Shown here one piece after another: positions 1-9,859 of a stretch of DNA of 64,000 nt. Source of the DNA: Streptomyces scopuliridis RB72. GTDB lineage: Bacteria > Actinomycetota > Actinomycetes > Streptomycetales > Streptomycetaceae. The translations under genes and the position numbers were made by a program. The notes under the pieces were generated by a model, which worked only from the letters and a program-made list of their open reading frames with translations, ran no database searches and was not told the origin of the DNA. Every line of letters begins with the position of its first letter. The first letter of the stretch is position 1. The stretch lies in the NCBI RefSeq assembly GCF_000718095.1, contig NZ_JOEI01000003.1:211754-275753 (forward strand). The letters run 5' to 3'.

Positions 1-101
1 ACACTCCTGAACGGCGCGCGGCACCCCTGCGAGCTGGGACTTCCGGCATACGGGAGAATCGAGGCGATCTCTCAGATCGGACAGAACCACGGGGAGGAAC
101 C

Positions 102-1001
102 GTGTCCGGATTCGTAGAAAAGCCCGAGCCCGTAGAGGTGCCGGGTCTGGTGCATATCCACACCGGCAAGGTGCGGGATCTGTACCGGAACGAGGCGGGC
201 GACCTCGTGATGGTCGCCAGTGACCGAATGTCCGCGTACGACTGGGTGCTGCCCACCGAAATCCCCGACAAGGGCCGGGTGCTCACCCAGCTCTCGCTCT
301 GGTGGTTCGAGAAGCTCATCGATCTCGTGCCCAACCATGTGATCTCCACCGACCTCCCCTCGGGCGCGCCCGCCGACTGGGCCGGCCGCACCCTCATCTG
401 CCGGTCGCTCCGGATGATCCCGGTGGAGTGCGTCGCCCGCGGCTATCTGACCGGCTCGGGTCTCGCGGAGTACAAGGAGTCCCGCACCGTCTGCGGGCTC
501 GCGCTCCCCGAGGGCCTCATGGACGGCTCCGAGCTGCCCGCCCCGATCTTCACGCCCGCCACCAAGGCGGCCGTGGGCGACCACGACGAGAACGTCCCGT
601 ACGAGGAAGTGGCCCGCCAGGTCGGCGCGGAGACCGCGGCCCTGCTGCGCCGGACGACCCTCGACGTCTACGGCCGGGCCCGGGACATCGCCCACGACCG
701 GGGGATCATCCTCGCCGACACCAAGTTCGAGTTCGGCTTCGACGGCGAGCGGCTGGTGATCGCCGATGAGGTGCTGACCCCCGACTCCTCGCGTTTCTGG
801 CCGGCCGAAGCCTGGGAGCCGGGCCGCCCGCAGCCGTCGTACGACAAGCAGTACGTACGCGACTGGCTGACCTCCCCGGCGTCCGGCTGGGACCGCGCGA
901 GCGAGCAGCCGCCGCCCCCGCTGCCGCAGGAGATCGTCGACGCGACCCGTGCGAAGTACCTGGAGGCGTACGAGCGCCTCACCGGCCTCAGCTGGCAGTA
1001 G
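102..1001 (+). CDS. purC: Phosphoribosylaminoimidazole-succinocarboxamide (SAICAR) synthase
   Basis: PurC joins CAIR and aspartate with ATP to make SAICAR, the eighth step of purine synthesis. The 299-residue protein shows the family hallmarks HTGKVRDLY (residues 20-28), SDRMSAYD (40-47) and DTKFEFG (about 206-212), all in the SAICAR synthetase fold. Length is normal for actinobacterial PurC, which is somewhat longer than the E. coli enzyme. The GTG start follows the ribosome-binding site GGGGAGGAA with a short spacer. It is the first gene of the window and a hairpin terminator lies just after it; purS, purQ and purL follow 5.3 kb downstream, so it is transcribed apart from them. I see no operator upstream, and the only 101 bases before it carry no other gene. 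Confidence 0.97.
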   Translation: MSGFVEKPEPVEVPGLVHIHTGKVRDLYRNEAGDLVMVASDRMSAYDWVLPTEIPDKGRVLTQLSLWWFEKLIDLVPNHVISTDLPSGAPADWAGRTLICRSLRMIPVECVARGYLTGSGLAEYKESRTVCGLALPEGLMDGSELPAPIFTPATKAAVGDHDENVPYEEVARQVGAETAALLRRTTLDVYGRARDIAHDRGIILADTKFEFGFDGERLVIADEVLTPDSSRFWPAEAWEPGRPQPSYDKQYVRDWLTSPASGWDRASEQPPPPLPQEIVDATRAKYLEAYERLTGLSWQ

Positions 1002-1052
1002 GCCCGGCACGAGCAGCGGCCGGAACACGCGGCGGAAGCCGCCGGAACACCA

Positions 1053-1087
1053 AGAAGCCCCCCGACCGATCCGGCCGGGGGGCTTCT
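1053..1087. terminator. Bidirectional hairpin terminator between purC and tRNA-Gly
   Basis: Two perfectly complementary 12-base arms (1053-1064 and 1076-1087), each with six C or G in a row, enclose an 11-base loop. It sits between the end of purC and the end of the convergent tRNA-Gly, so it can stop both. There is no long T tract, as is usual in Streptomyces. Confidence 0.75.
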
Positions 1088-1093
1088 GTACGG

Positions 1094-1166
1094 AGCGGAC
1101 GACCAGGTTCGAACTGGCGACCTCAACCTTGGCAAGGTTGCGCTCTACCAACTGAGCTACGTCCGC
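1094..1166 (-). tRNA. tRNA-Gly (anticodon GCC), copy 1
   Basis: The minus strand folds into a 73-base cloverleaf: acceptor GCGGACG, D arm with TAGCTCAGTTGGTAGAGC, anticodon stem CAACC/GGTTG with loop TTGCCAA giving anticodon GCC, and T arm with GTTCGAA. CCA is not encoded. The sequence is identical to the tRNA at 5241-5313; the two flank the ABC/two-component operon. Confidence 0.96.
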
Positions 1167-1188
1167 ATGCGCCGTGGCGCGGAGCCAA

Positions 1189-1800
1189 CTATACCCAACC
1201 TCGCTCGCGTGCGAGACGCACCGCCGTATGACGGTTCTCCGCCCCCAGTTTGGAGGCCGCCGACGACAGATAGTTCCGTACGGTCCCCTGCGACAGCGAC
1301 GCCCGCTCCGCGACGTCCGCGATCGGCGCCCCGTCCGCCGCCAGCTCCAGGACCTCGGCCTCCCGCGCGGTCAGTGGCGAGTCCCCGGCCGAGATCGCGT
1401 CCGCCGCCAACTCGGGGTCGACGAAACGGTTCCCGGCGTGGACGGTACGGATGATCTCGGCGAGCTGCCGCGCGCTCACGGTCTTCGGTACGAAGCCGCG
1501 TACGCCCGCGGCCAGCGCCCGCTTCAGATGGCCTGGCCGGCCATGGCTGGTCACGATCATCGTGCGGCAGCCGGGCAGTTCGGTACGGAGCGATGTGGCG
1601 ACTTTCACACCGTCCGCGCCCGGCATCTGGAGATCCAGTACGGCCACATCGGGCCGGTGGGCCCGTGCCATCGCCAGCGCTTCCGGCCCGGAGGCCGCCT
1701 CGGCGACCACGACCAGATCGTCTTCGAGCGCGAGCAGCGCGGCGAGCGCACCCCGGATCAGATGCTCGTCGTCGGCGAGCAGGACGCGAACAGGACTCAT
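1189..1800 (-). CDS. LuxR/NarL-family response regulator (DesR-like)
   Basis: This 203-residue protein has an N-terminal receiver domain with the acidic pair near residues 10-11 and the phosphoacceptor Asp56 in VLDLQMPG, then a C-terminal LuxR helix-turn-helix (about 140-200) beginning LTAREAEVLEL. It should be phosphorylated by the kinase encoded just upstream and bind DNA as a dimer. Its ATG overlaps the kinase stop codon by four bases (ATGA), so the two are translationally coupled. By analogy with DesR and linearmycin-type systems, the likely target is the promoter of its own operon, where a 36-bp near-palindrome lies at 5101-5136. Ligand and physiological signal are unknown. Confidence 0.93.
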   Translation of the reverse strand: MSPVRVLLADDEHLIRGALAALLALEDDLVVVAEAASGPEALAMARAHRPDVAVLDLQMPGADGVKVATSLRTELPGCRTMIVTSHGRPGHLKRALAAGVRGFVPKTVSARQLAEIIRTVHAGNRFVDPELAADAISAGDSPLTAREAEVLELAADGAPIADVAERASLSQGTVRNYLSSAASKLGAENRHTAVRLARERGWV

Positions 1801-3251
1801 ACCGCCACCTCCTCGCCGGTCTCGTCGGCCTCATCGGCCACAGGGCGGACGTCCCCGGTGGCCGTCCCCGGCAGCGGCACCCGCGCCGTCAGTACGAAGC
1901 GGCCGTCCGCCGTGCTCCCCGCGTCGAGGGTCCCGTCCAGCGCGGCCAGCCGCTCCCGCAGCCCCGCGAGCCCGGAGCCCTTCCCTGACAGTCCGGAGTG
2001 CTTCCCCGCCAGGCTGGAGTCCTTCCCGGCCAGCCCGGATCCGCGTCGCGCGAGCCCTGGGCCCTTCCCGATCCGTGCACCGGCACCGGCACCGGCACCG
2101 GCATCCGGCACCCCGTCGTTCTCCACGGTCAGCACCGCCTCCCGGCCGCCGGATCCGTCGCTCGGCCCGCCGCCCGGCCCGCCGTGCGACCCCTCGCCGG
2201 CCCCCGGCCCCCCGGTCTGCGACAGCCGTACCGTGCACCGCCGGGCGTCCCCGTGCCGCAGCACATTCGTCGTCGCCTCCCGTACCACCCACCCGAGAGC
2301 CGACTGAACCTCGGCGGACAGTCCGCCGACATCGCCCCCCTTGATCCGGCAGTCGATGCCCGCCGCCTTCAACACGCCCCGGGCTCCTTCCAGTTCGGTG
2401 TGCAGATCCGCTTCCCGGTAGCCGCGTACGACCTCCCGTACCTCCCGCTGCGACTCCTGCGCTATCCGCTGCACCTCGGTCATCTGGGCCGCCGCCCCCG
2501 GCCGGTCGCGCTCGGCCAGCTGGACCGCCAGCTCGCTCTTCAGCGCGATCACCGCGAGGTTGCGGCCCATGACATCGTGCAGATCGCGCCCGAAACGCAG
2601 CCGCTCCTCCGCGATCGCGAGCCGCGTATGCAGCTCGCGCGCCTCGTCCAGCTCCCAGACGACGCTGACCAGCCAGGCCGAGAAGACATAGGTGACGGCG
2701 AGAGCCGCGCCCGTGGCGGTGACTCCGGCCGCGTTCGCGGCGGCGTTGTTCCACTCCAGCCCGAGCAGCAGACTCATGGCCGCCGTACCGACCGCCGTAC
2801 CGAGCACGGCGTACACCCTGTGCGCCGCCGTGCGCAGGCCCAGCGTGATCGCCGCCAGACCGAAGCCGGCGATCCCCATCAGCAGAAACGCGTAGTCCTG
2901 GTCCTGCGGAAGCGTGTCGGTGCTCCGCAGCGCGAGCAGGAGGATGATGCCTCCGCCCGTCAGCGCGGAAACGCCCAGAATCAGCCGTACGGGCTGCTCG
3001 CGCCGCCCAAGGCGCCAGTCCATGGCCGTGGACAGCAGTGCGCCGGACAGCGTGGCATGCGCCATGACCAGAAGGAACAGCCAGCCGCCGAGCTGATCTC
3101 CGCCCTCGTCGAGGAGCTGCGGAATGCCGATCGCGCCGACCTCGATGCCCGCGAGGGCATGGAATGTCCAGCGGGTGTAGAGCTCGACCTTGGCCATGTT
3201 GCTCCTGGCCGGCCCGCCCCTGCTGTGCCACCAGCCCGTCAGTCTGGACAT
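1797..3251 (-). CDS. DesK-like sensor histidine kinase with a repeat expansion near its ATP lid
   Basis: The protein has about six membrane segments (roughly residues 25-195) with almost no external loop, then a HisKA_3 dimerisation helix with the phospho-accepting His225 in RDLHDVMG, then a HATPase_c domain with the N-box NVLRHG and the motif VENDG. Such kinases usually sense the membrane itself or a compound in it. Between the ATP-binding G1 box and LRERLAAL lies an unusual stretch of short Gly-Leu-Ala-Gly-Lys repeats encoded at about 1966-2106. Two starts are plausible: the one chosen (after AGGAAGGG) and an ATG at 3197 preceded by AGGAG, which would shorten the protein by 18 residues. The gene lies 39 bases after the permease and overlaps the response regulator. 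Confidence 0.93.
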   Translation of the reverse strand: MSRLTGWWHSRGGPARSNMAKVELYTRWTFHALAGIEVGAIGIPQLLDEGGDQLGGWLFLLVMAHATLSGALLSTAMDWRLGRREQPVRLILGVSALTGGGIILLLALRSTDTLPQDQDYAFLLMGIAGFGLAAITLGLRTAAHRVYAVLGTAVGTAAMSLLLGLEWNNAAANAAGVTATGAALAVTYVFSAWLVSVVWELDEARELHTRLAIAEERLRFGRDLHDVMGRNLAVIALKSELAVQLAERDRPGAAAQMTEVQRIAQESQREVREVVRGYREADLHTELEGARGVLKAAGIDCRIKGGDVGGLSAEVQSALGWVVREATTNVLRHGDARRCTVRLSQTGGPGAGEGSHGGPGGGPSDGSGGREAVLTVENDGVPDAGAGAGAGARIGKGPGLARRGSGLAGKDSSLAGKHSGLSGKGSGLAGLRERLAALDGTLDAGSTADGRFVLTARVPLPGTATGDVRPVADEADETGEEVAV

Positions 3252-3290
3252 CGCGCCCTTCCTCGGTGTCCTGGTGCCTGTGTCCGTGTC

Positions 3291-4115
3291 TCAGCGACGT
3301 GGCTCCCAGCGGAACCATCGCTGTACAGCAAACACTGAGAGGATGGTCCAAACCAAGGCGCTCAGCGCCGCGCCGAGCAGGTCGTTCCCTTCCGCCCCGC
3401 CGAGCCAGCCCGCGCGGATCAGCGTCATGGCCCCGGTCACCGGCAGCAGTTCGCACAGCGAGGCCACCCGGTCGGGCAGCGCCTCCAGCGGTACGAACAG
3501 CCCCGAGCCGACGACCGAGATCATGAACAGCGGCATGCTGGTGATCTGGGCGCTCTCGACGGTACGGGTGAACGCGGAGGTCACCGCCGCCAGCGCGCTG
3601 AGCAGCACCAGCCCGATCAGCAGCCCGCCGACCAGCACCACCGGCTGTCGCGGCGCGCGTACGTCGAGGAACGCGACCGCTGCGGCGATCATCACGGCGG
3701 ACTGTACGAACGCCAGCCCGGCCGCCGGCAGCGCGGTGCCGACCAGGATCTCCCGGTCGGACGCCTCCATCGTGCGCAGCCGCTTGAGCACCAGTTCCTC
3801 GCGCCGCGCCGTGTACGCGGAGGTGAGACTGCCGTAGACGGCCATCACCAGCACCATGCCGATGCCGCCGGTCATCGACGCCTCGATGACGCTGAACCCG
3901 GTGTCGCCGAGGTCGATCCTGCCGAGCGATTCCCTGATCGCCACGATCATCCCCAGCGGCACGAACAGGGCGGTGAACAGCGCCGTCCTGTTCCGTACGA
4001 GCAGCGAGAACTCGGCCCGGCCGAGCGCCTTGAGGCGGTCCCCGGTCGTGGTCGTCCGTACGCCGGTCTCCCGGCTCCGCGGGCTCTCCGTCTCCCCCGT
4101 GCTCACCGTGCTCAT
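3291..4115 (-). CDS. ABC-2 type transporter permease
   Basis: The 274-residue membrane protein has a cytoplasmic N-terminus and about six hydrophobic spans, the ABC-2 exporter layout seen in drug and lipid exporters. Its ATG (4115) overlaps the stop codon of the ATPase gene by four bases, a classic coupled pair. The chosen start gives an N-terminus rich in Ser, Thr and Glu followed by the conserved region that begins RLKALGRAEFSLL. It most likely forms a homodimeric pore with two ATPase subunits to export a hydrophobic toxin, antibiotic or lipid; no substrate can be named from the sequence. The kinase gene follows 39 bases later in the same operon. Confidence 0.92.
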   Translation of the reverse strand: MSTVSTGETESPRSRETGVRTTTTGDRLKALGRAEFSLLVRNRTALFTALFVPLGMIVAIRESLGRIDLGDTGFSVIEASMTGGIGMVLVMAVYGSLTSAYTARREELVLKRLRTMEASDREILVGTALPAAGLAFVQSAVMIAAAVAFLDVRAPRQPVVLVGGLLIGLVLLSALAAVTSAFTRTVESAQITSMPLFMISVVGSGLFVPLEALPDRVASLCELLPVTGAMTLIRAGWLGGAEGNDLLGAALSALVWTILSVFAVQRWFRWEPRR

Positions 4116-5053
4116 CGCGCGTCCACCGTTTCCACTGCTTCCACCGTTTCCGCGCCCCGCGCCGCGATGTCGAGAAAGGCTTCTTCGAGGGAGGCGGACC
4201 GCGCGTCCAGCGCCCCCAGCTCCACGTTCGACTCCTCGGCCCACCGGAGGAGTTCGCTCAGATCCCGCTGGAGCCGCTGCGTACGGATCTCCACCGCCCT
4301 GCCGTCCGCGGCCGCCCGCAGGGACAGCGGGAGCCGTCCGGCGGGGACGTCCTCGGGCAGGACGAAGCGGATCCGGGCCGGCCGGGTGGCGGTCACCTCG
4401 GCCGGGGTGCCGGTGACATCGATCCGGCCCCGGTGCATGATCGCCAGCCGGTCGGCGAGGCTCTCGGCCTCCTCCAGATAGTGCGTGGTCAGCAGCACGG
4501 TGGTGCCGCCGTCCCGCAGCTCCCTGACCAATTCCCAGGTGTCGCGCCGGCCCTCGGCGTCCAGCCCGGTCGTCGGCTCGTCGAGGAAGAGCACCTCGGG
4601 CCGGCCGAGCAGCGCGAGCGCCAGATCCAGGCGCCGCTTCTCCCCGCCGGAGAGCTGTTTGACGCGTACGCCGGAGCGCTCGGTGAGCCCCACCAGATCC
4701 AGCGCCTCCTGGGTCGCCCGCGCCCCGCTGGTGCAGCCGGCGCACATCCGTACGGTCTCGGCGACCGTCAGATCGGACGGGAAGCCGCCCTCCTGGAGCA
4801 TCACACCCATGCGGGGCCGGACGGACCTCCGCTCGGTGTACGGATCATGGCCCAGCACCCGGACCGTGCCGCCGCTGGGCCGGGCGAGGCCCTCCAGCAG
4901 CTCGACGGTGGAGGTCTTGCCCGCGCCGTTCGTCCCCAGCAGCGCGAACAGCTCGCCGCGCGCCACGGAGAAGGAGACACCGTCCACCGCCGTGAAGCCG
5001 CCGGCGTACGCCCGTCTCAGCTCTTCCACCTCGATTACCGCGTCGTTCATCAT
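4112..5053 (-). CDS. ABC transporter ATP-binding protein (drug/lipid exporter type)
   Basis: The 313-residue ATPase has a Walker A motif GTNGAGKT (about residues 40-47), the ABC signature LSGGE (about 133-137), Walker B FLDEPTTGLD (about 152-161) and the H-loop in LLTTHYLEEAE. It also has the C-terminal extension typical of CcmA/DrrA-like exporter ATPases. It powers the permease encoded next to it. I place the start at the first of two adjacent ATG codons (5053 or 5050); the open frame runs on to 5146, but that stretch covers the operator-like palindrome and has no conserved protein sequence. This is the first gene of a four-gene operon: ATPase, permease, kinase, regulator. Confidence 0.93.
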   Translation of the reverse strand: MMNDAVIEVEELRRAYAGGFTAVDGVSFSVARGELFALLGTNGAGKTSTVELLEGLARPSGGTVRVLGHDPYTERRSVRPRMGVMLQEGGFPSDLTVAETVRMCAGCTSGARATQEALDLVGLTERSGVRVKQLSGGEKRRLDLALALLGRPEVLFLDEPTTGLDAEGRRDTWELVRELRDGGTTVLLTTHYLEEAESLADRLAIMHRGRIDVTGTPAEVTATRPARIRFVLPEDVPAGRLPLSLRAAADGRAVEIRTQRLQRDLSELLRWAEESNVELGALDARSASLEEAFLDIAARGAETVEAVETVDAR

Positions 5054-5100
5054 GTCTTCGAGGTTTCCGCCCGGCGGGTGCGGTCGGCAGTGCGCGGTGT

Positions 5101-5136
5101 CATCGCGGCGGATGACATTTGTCATCGGCCGCGATG
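5101..5136. promoter_or_regulatory. 36-bp near-perfect inverted repeat, likely operator of the ABC/two-component operon
   Basis: Arms 5101-5117 and 5120-5136 are complementary at 16 of 17 positions around a central TT; the core is GATGACA-TT-TGTCATC. It ends 48 bases upstream of the ATPase start codon. Dyads with an ATGAC...GTCAT core are the kind bound by LuxR-family response regulators of DesR/LnrK type, so autoregulation by the regulator at 1189-1800 is the simplest reading (inference). Confidence 0.6.
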
Positions 5137-5151
5137 GGGGATGCACCGGAA

Positions 5152-5190
5152 GATACCCGGGGGATACGCCGGGATACGCCGCGATACCCC
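5152..5190. repeat. Four helically phased GATAC direct repeats
   Basis: The pentamer GATAC begins at 5152, 5163, 5173 and 5183, so the copies lie on one face of the helix. The two central units are the exact 10-mer GGGATACGCC (5161-5170 and 5171-5180). They lie just upstream of the palindrome before the ABC operon, between it and the tRNA terminator. They may form a second protein-binding array or a bend; no known box is recognised. Confidence 0.55.
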
Positions 5191-5202
5191 GGCAAATACG
5201 AA

Positions 5203-5233
5203 GAAGGCCCCGGTCGAAGTGACCGGGGCCTTC
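5203..5233. terminator. Hairpin terminator after tRNA-Gly copy 2
   Basis: Perfect 13-base arms (5203-5215 and 5221-5233) enclose a five-base loop. On the minus strand the hairpin directly follows the tRNA-Gly and would keep tRNA transcription out of the ABC operon promoter. Confidence 0.75.
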
Positions 5234-5240
5234 ATCTCTG

Positions 5241-5313
5241 AGCGGACGACCAGGTTCGAACTGGCGACCTCAACCTTGGCAAGGTTGCGCTCTACCAACT
5301 GAGCTACGTCCGC
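5241..5313 (-). tRNA. tRNA-Gly (anticodon GCC), copy 2
   Basis: This is the same 73-base sequence as the tRNA at 1094-1166, with anticodon loop TTGCCAA and a complete cloverleaf. Only the tRNA body is shared; flanking bases differ. Both copies point the same way. Confidence 0.96.
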
Positions 5314-5402
5314 AGTGCGTCGGAAGACCGGCGCGAACACCACTCTACCTGATCCAGATGAAGCACTGAACCATCAGGCCGGAGGCCCGGAGAGCGATGC
5401 AG

Positions 5403-5474
5403 AGCGGGTGACAGGAATTGCACACTGCGCCTCCCCCTTGGAAAGGGGGCGTTCTACTACTGAACTACACCCGC
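5403..5474 (-). tRNA. tRNA-Gly (anticodon TCC)
   Basis: The minus strand forms a 72-base cloverleaf with acceptor GCGGGTG, anticodon stem CCCCC/GGGGG, loop TTTCCAA (anticodon TCC) and a T loop containing TGCAATTCC instead of the usual TTCGA. It lies 89 bases upstream of tRNA-Gly(GCC) copy 2 in the same orientation, so the two may be cotranscribed. Confidence 0.92.
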
Positions 5475-5626
5475 ACGCTGCTTGGGGTTTGGCCTTTCGG
5501 CCTTGCCCCTCGGCGTGGTCCAAACTCTAGCCGATCAATGGGGGTGCTGTGCAACTCCGTGCGCCGAGGGGCGCGCTGTCCGCGGGACCGGGCCGCGCCG
5601 GGCCCGCGGAGCCGGGCGCAGCGGGC

Positions 5627-5962
5627 TCAACTCGCCTCGCGGAACGCCTCGTACACCCGCTTGGGGATCCGGCCCCGGGCCGGCACCTCCATCTTGTGGG
5701 ACTGCGCCCAGGCGCGGACCGCCGCCGGGTCGGGCGCGAGGGCGGTGTGCCGGTAGGTGGTGCGAGACTTGCCGTGCTTGCTGGCGTTTGTCTGCTTTCG
5801 GCCTGCGGCCATGAACGGTGCCAGGGCCTTGCGTAGTTTCTTTGCATTGGCGGGATTGAGGTCGATCTCGTACGACTTCCCGTCCAGGCCGAACGTGACC
5901 GTTTCCGCCGCTTCTCCTCCGTCGATGTCGTCGGAGAGCGTGACCACTACGCGCTGCGCCAC
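5627..5962 (-). CDS. lsrL: Lsr2-family nucleoid-associated protein (LsrL paralogue)
   Basis: The 111-residue protein begins MAQRVVVTLSDDIDGGEA, the oligomerisation domain of Lsr2, and ends with the DNA-binding domain whose RGRIPKRV (about 97-104) holds the RGR AT-hook-like core. Lsr2 proteins are the actinobacterial counterpart of H-NS: they bridge A+T-rich DNA and silence foreign or specialised genes. Streptomyces usually has two; from memory the copy beside purS corresponds to SCO4076 (lsrL), not the main lsr2. It diverges from purS across a 375-base, comparatively A+T-rich gap that could itself be bound by Lsr2. The assignment to the family is firm; the paralogue label rests on position. 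Confidence 0.93.
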   Translation of the reverse strand: MAQRVVVTLSDDIDGGEAAETVTFGLDGKSYEIDLNPANAKKLRKALAPFMAAGRKQTNASKHGKSRTTYRHTALAPDPAAVRAWAQSHKMEVPARGRIPKRVYEAFREAS

Positions 5963-6337
5963 GGATATCGGTCCTTTCCTGCGGTACCGCCCGCGCCCGT
6001 CACCTGCGGGAAACGCGGCTGACGTGCGGCGATACCGGCCTTCCGGCTGTTATGGGGCAATGCTGCTTTCTTCTGTATTCCTTTGTACAGCGGCAGGTGT
6101 CGCATTGTGAAGCCCAGCCAATTACATCAGCGTGTCCCGCGGCAATGGTGGATGCGACTTTTTCCCTGGATTTTTCCCGGTGTCGCCGGGGCCGATATCG
6201 CGACGTGATCTGCGAACCAGCATATCTACCCGCGTAGATTTTCGGGCCGGGTACGCTGGCAGAGCTCGGGGGGTCTGGGGGATTCCCCGGAGAAGACAGC
6301 AGCGAGAACCAGCCGCACCACACCACCGGGAGTGCCA
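5963..6337. promoter_or_regulatory. Divergent lsrL-purS intergenic region
   Basis: These 375 bases hold the promoters of both genes and no convincing reading frame. The part at 6040-6210 is notably richer in A and T than its surroundings. An inverted repeat ATCTAC-CCGC-GTAGAT sits at 6224-6239, and TACGCT (6252-6257) just after it could be a -10 for purS. These assignments are weak. Confidence 0.4.
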
Positions 6338-6613
6338 GTGGCACGCGTCGTAGTCGACGTCATGCTCAAGCCGGAGATCCTCGACCCGCAGGGCCAGGCG
6401 GTGCAGCGCGCACTGCCCCGGCTGGGTTTCGAGGGGATCGCCGACGTCCGCCAGGGAAAGCGTTTCGAGCTTGAGGTGGCAGGGCCGGTCGACGACGCCG
6501 CCCTCGCCCGTATCCATGAGATGGCCGAGACGTTCCTCGCCAACACCGTCATCGAGGACTTCATCGTGAAGGTCGAGTCCGAGAAGGCCGAGAAGGCCGA
6601 GGAGTCGAAGTGA
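6338..6613 (+). CDS. purS: Phosphoribosylformylglycinamidine synthase subunit PurS
   Basis: PurS is the small dimeric subunit that bridges the glutaminase PurQ and the synthetase PurL in the FGAM synthetase complex, which turns FGAR and glutamine into FGAM. The 91-residue protein starts [18 protein letters not shown] and contains [17 protein letters not shown], typical of the family. I choose the GTG at 6338, five bases after GGGAG; the GTG at 6332 lies within that site and cannot use it. The stop codon overlaps the purQ start by GTGA. The acidic Glu/Lys/Ala C-terminal tail is ordinary for Streptomyces PurS. Confidence 0.95.
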   Translation: MARVVVDVMLKPEILDPQGQAVQRALPRLGFEGIADVRQGKRFELEVAGPVDDAALARIHEMAETFLANTVIEDFIVKVESEKAEKAEESK

Positions 6614-7289
6614 CGTCCCGTATCGGAGTCGTCACCTTCCCCGGCACCCTCGACGACCGGGACAGCCTGCGCGCCGTCCGGATCGCCGGGGCCGAGCCCG
6701 TCTCCCTCTGGCACCGCGACAAGGACCTCAAGCAGGTCGACGCCGTCGTGCTGGCCGGCGGCTTCAGTTACGGCGACTATCTGCGGGCCGGCGCCATCTC
6801 CCGGTTCTCCCCGGTGATGGAGACGGTCATCGAGCAGGCGAAGGCCGGTCTGCCGGTCCTCGGTATCTGCAACGGCTTCCAGATCCTCACCGAGTCCCAT
6901 CTGCTGCCCGGCGCGATGCTCAGGAACAACCACCTGCACTTCATCTGCCGCGACCAGAAGCTGCGGGTGGAGACCACGGACACCGCCTGGACCGCCGATT
7001 ACGAGGCCGGTCAGGAGATCTCCGTACCCCTCAAGAACATCGACGGCCGGTACGTCGCCGACGAGCGCACGCTCGACGAGCTGGAGGCCGAGGGCAGGGT
7101 CGCCTTCCGCTATCTGGACGGCAACCCGAACGGTTCGCTGCGCGACATCGCCGGTGTCACCAACGCGGCGGGCAATGTCGTCGGCCTGATGCCGCACCCC
7201 GAGCACGCTGTGGAGCCGCTGATCGGTACGGGCCGTACCGACGGCCTGGGATTCTTCACCTCGATCCTGAAGAAGCTGGTAAGCGCCTG

Positions 7290-7290
<1 letters not shown>
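6610..7290 (+). CDS. purQ: Phosphoribosylformylglycinamidine synthase subunit PurQ (glutaminase)
   Basis: PurQ hydrolyses glutamine and passes ammonia to PurL. The 226-residue class I amidotransferase has the nucleophile Cys87 in GICNGFQ and the His196/Glu198 pair in PHPEH. The GTG start overlaps the purS stop (GTGA), and the TGA stop shares one base with the purL ATG, so the three subunits are translated together. Length fits stand-alone PurQ of the PurSQL type found in Gram-positive bacteria. Confidence 0.96.
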
Positions 7291-9548
<2,258 letters not shown>

Positions 9549-9572
9549 GGTCCGTACCCGACTGAACGCGAC

Positions 9573-9606
9573 GAGCCCCCGCCCGGTCTCCACCGGGCGG
9601 GGGCTC
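9573..9606 (+). terminator. Terminator of the purSQL operon
   Basis: Perfect 15-base arms (9573-9587 and 9592-9606) rich in G and C enclose a four-base loop, 25 bases after the purL stop. Confidence 0.85.
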
Positions 9607-9859
9607 CGTCGTGAGCGCGACCGGCCCTAAGGGTGTCCCGTCCGCTCTCCGCGCATTTCCGCGCGGAAATGTCCAGGGACCGCACAGGTCGTTGATCTTT
9701 CCGCTATTCCGGAGGCCCGGCGAAATAAGGTCAGGACGGAATTCGCCAGGAAGGGGCGGCGGCGGGACCACGCGCCGGCGCGATCACTTCGCGCCGGTCA
9801 TGGGGGGAGATCCGTACGGACCCGGGCGGCGGGCCTGGGGCCGCGCATATGCTCGCGCC
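9607..9859. promoter_or_regulatory. Upstream region of the isomerase-like gene with an 18-bp palindrome
   Basis: The gap after purL holds no gene. It carries a perfect palindrome of 9-base arms, CATTTCCGC/GCGGAAATG (9654-9671), followed by relatively A+T-rich sequence to about 9735. The palindrome may be an operator for the gene starting at 9860. No clear -10 or -35 hexamers were identified. Confidence 0.4.

Noticed and set aside
5014..5146. N-terminal extension of the ABC ATPase to 5146
   Set aside because: It would translate the palindrome region and lacks family similarity; conserved sequence starts at MMNDAVIEVEELRR.
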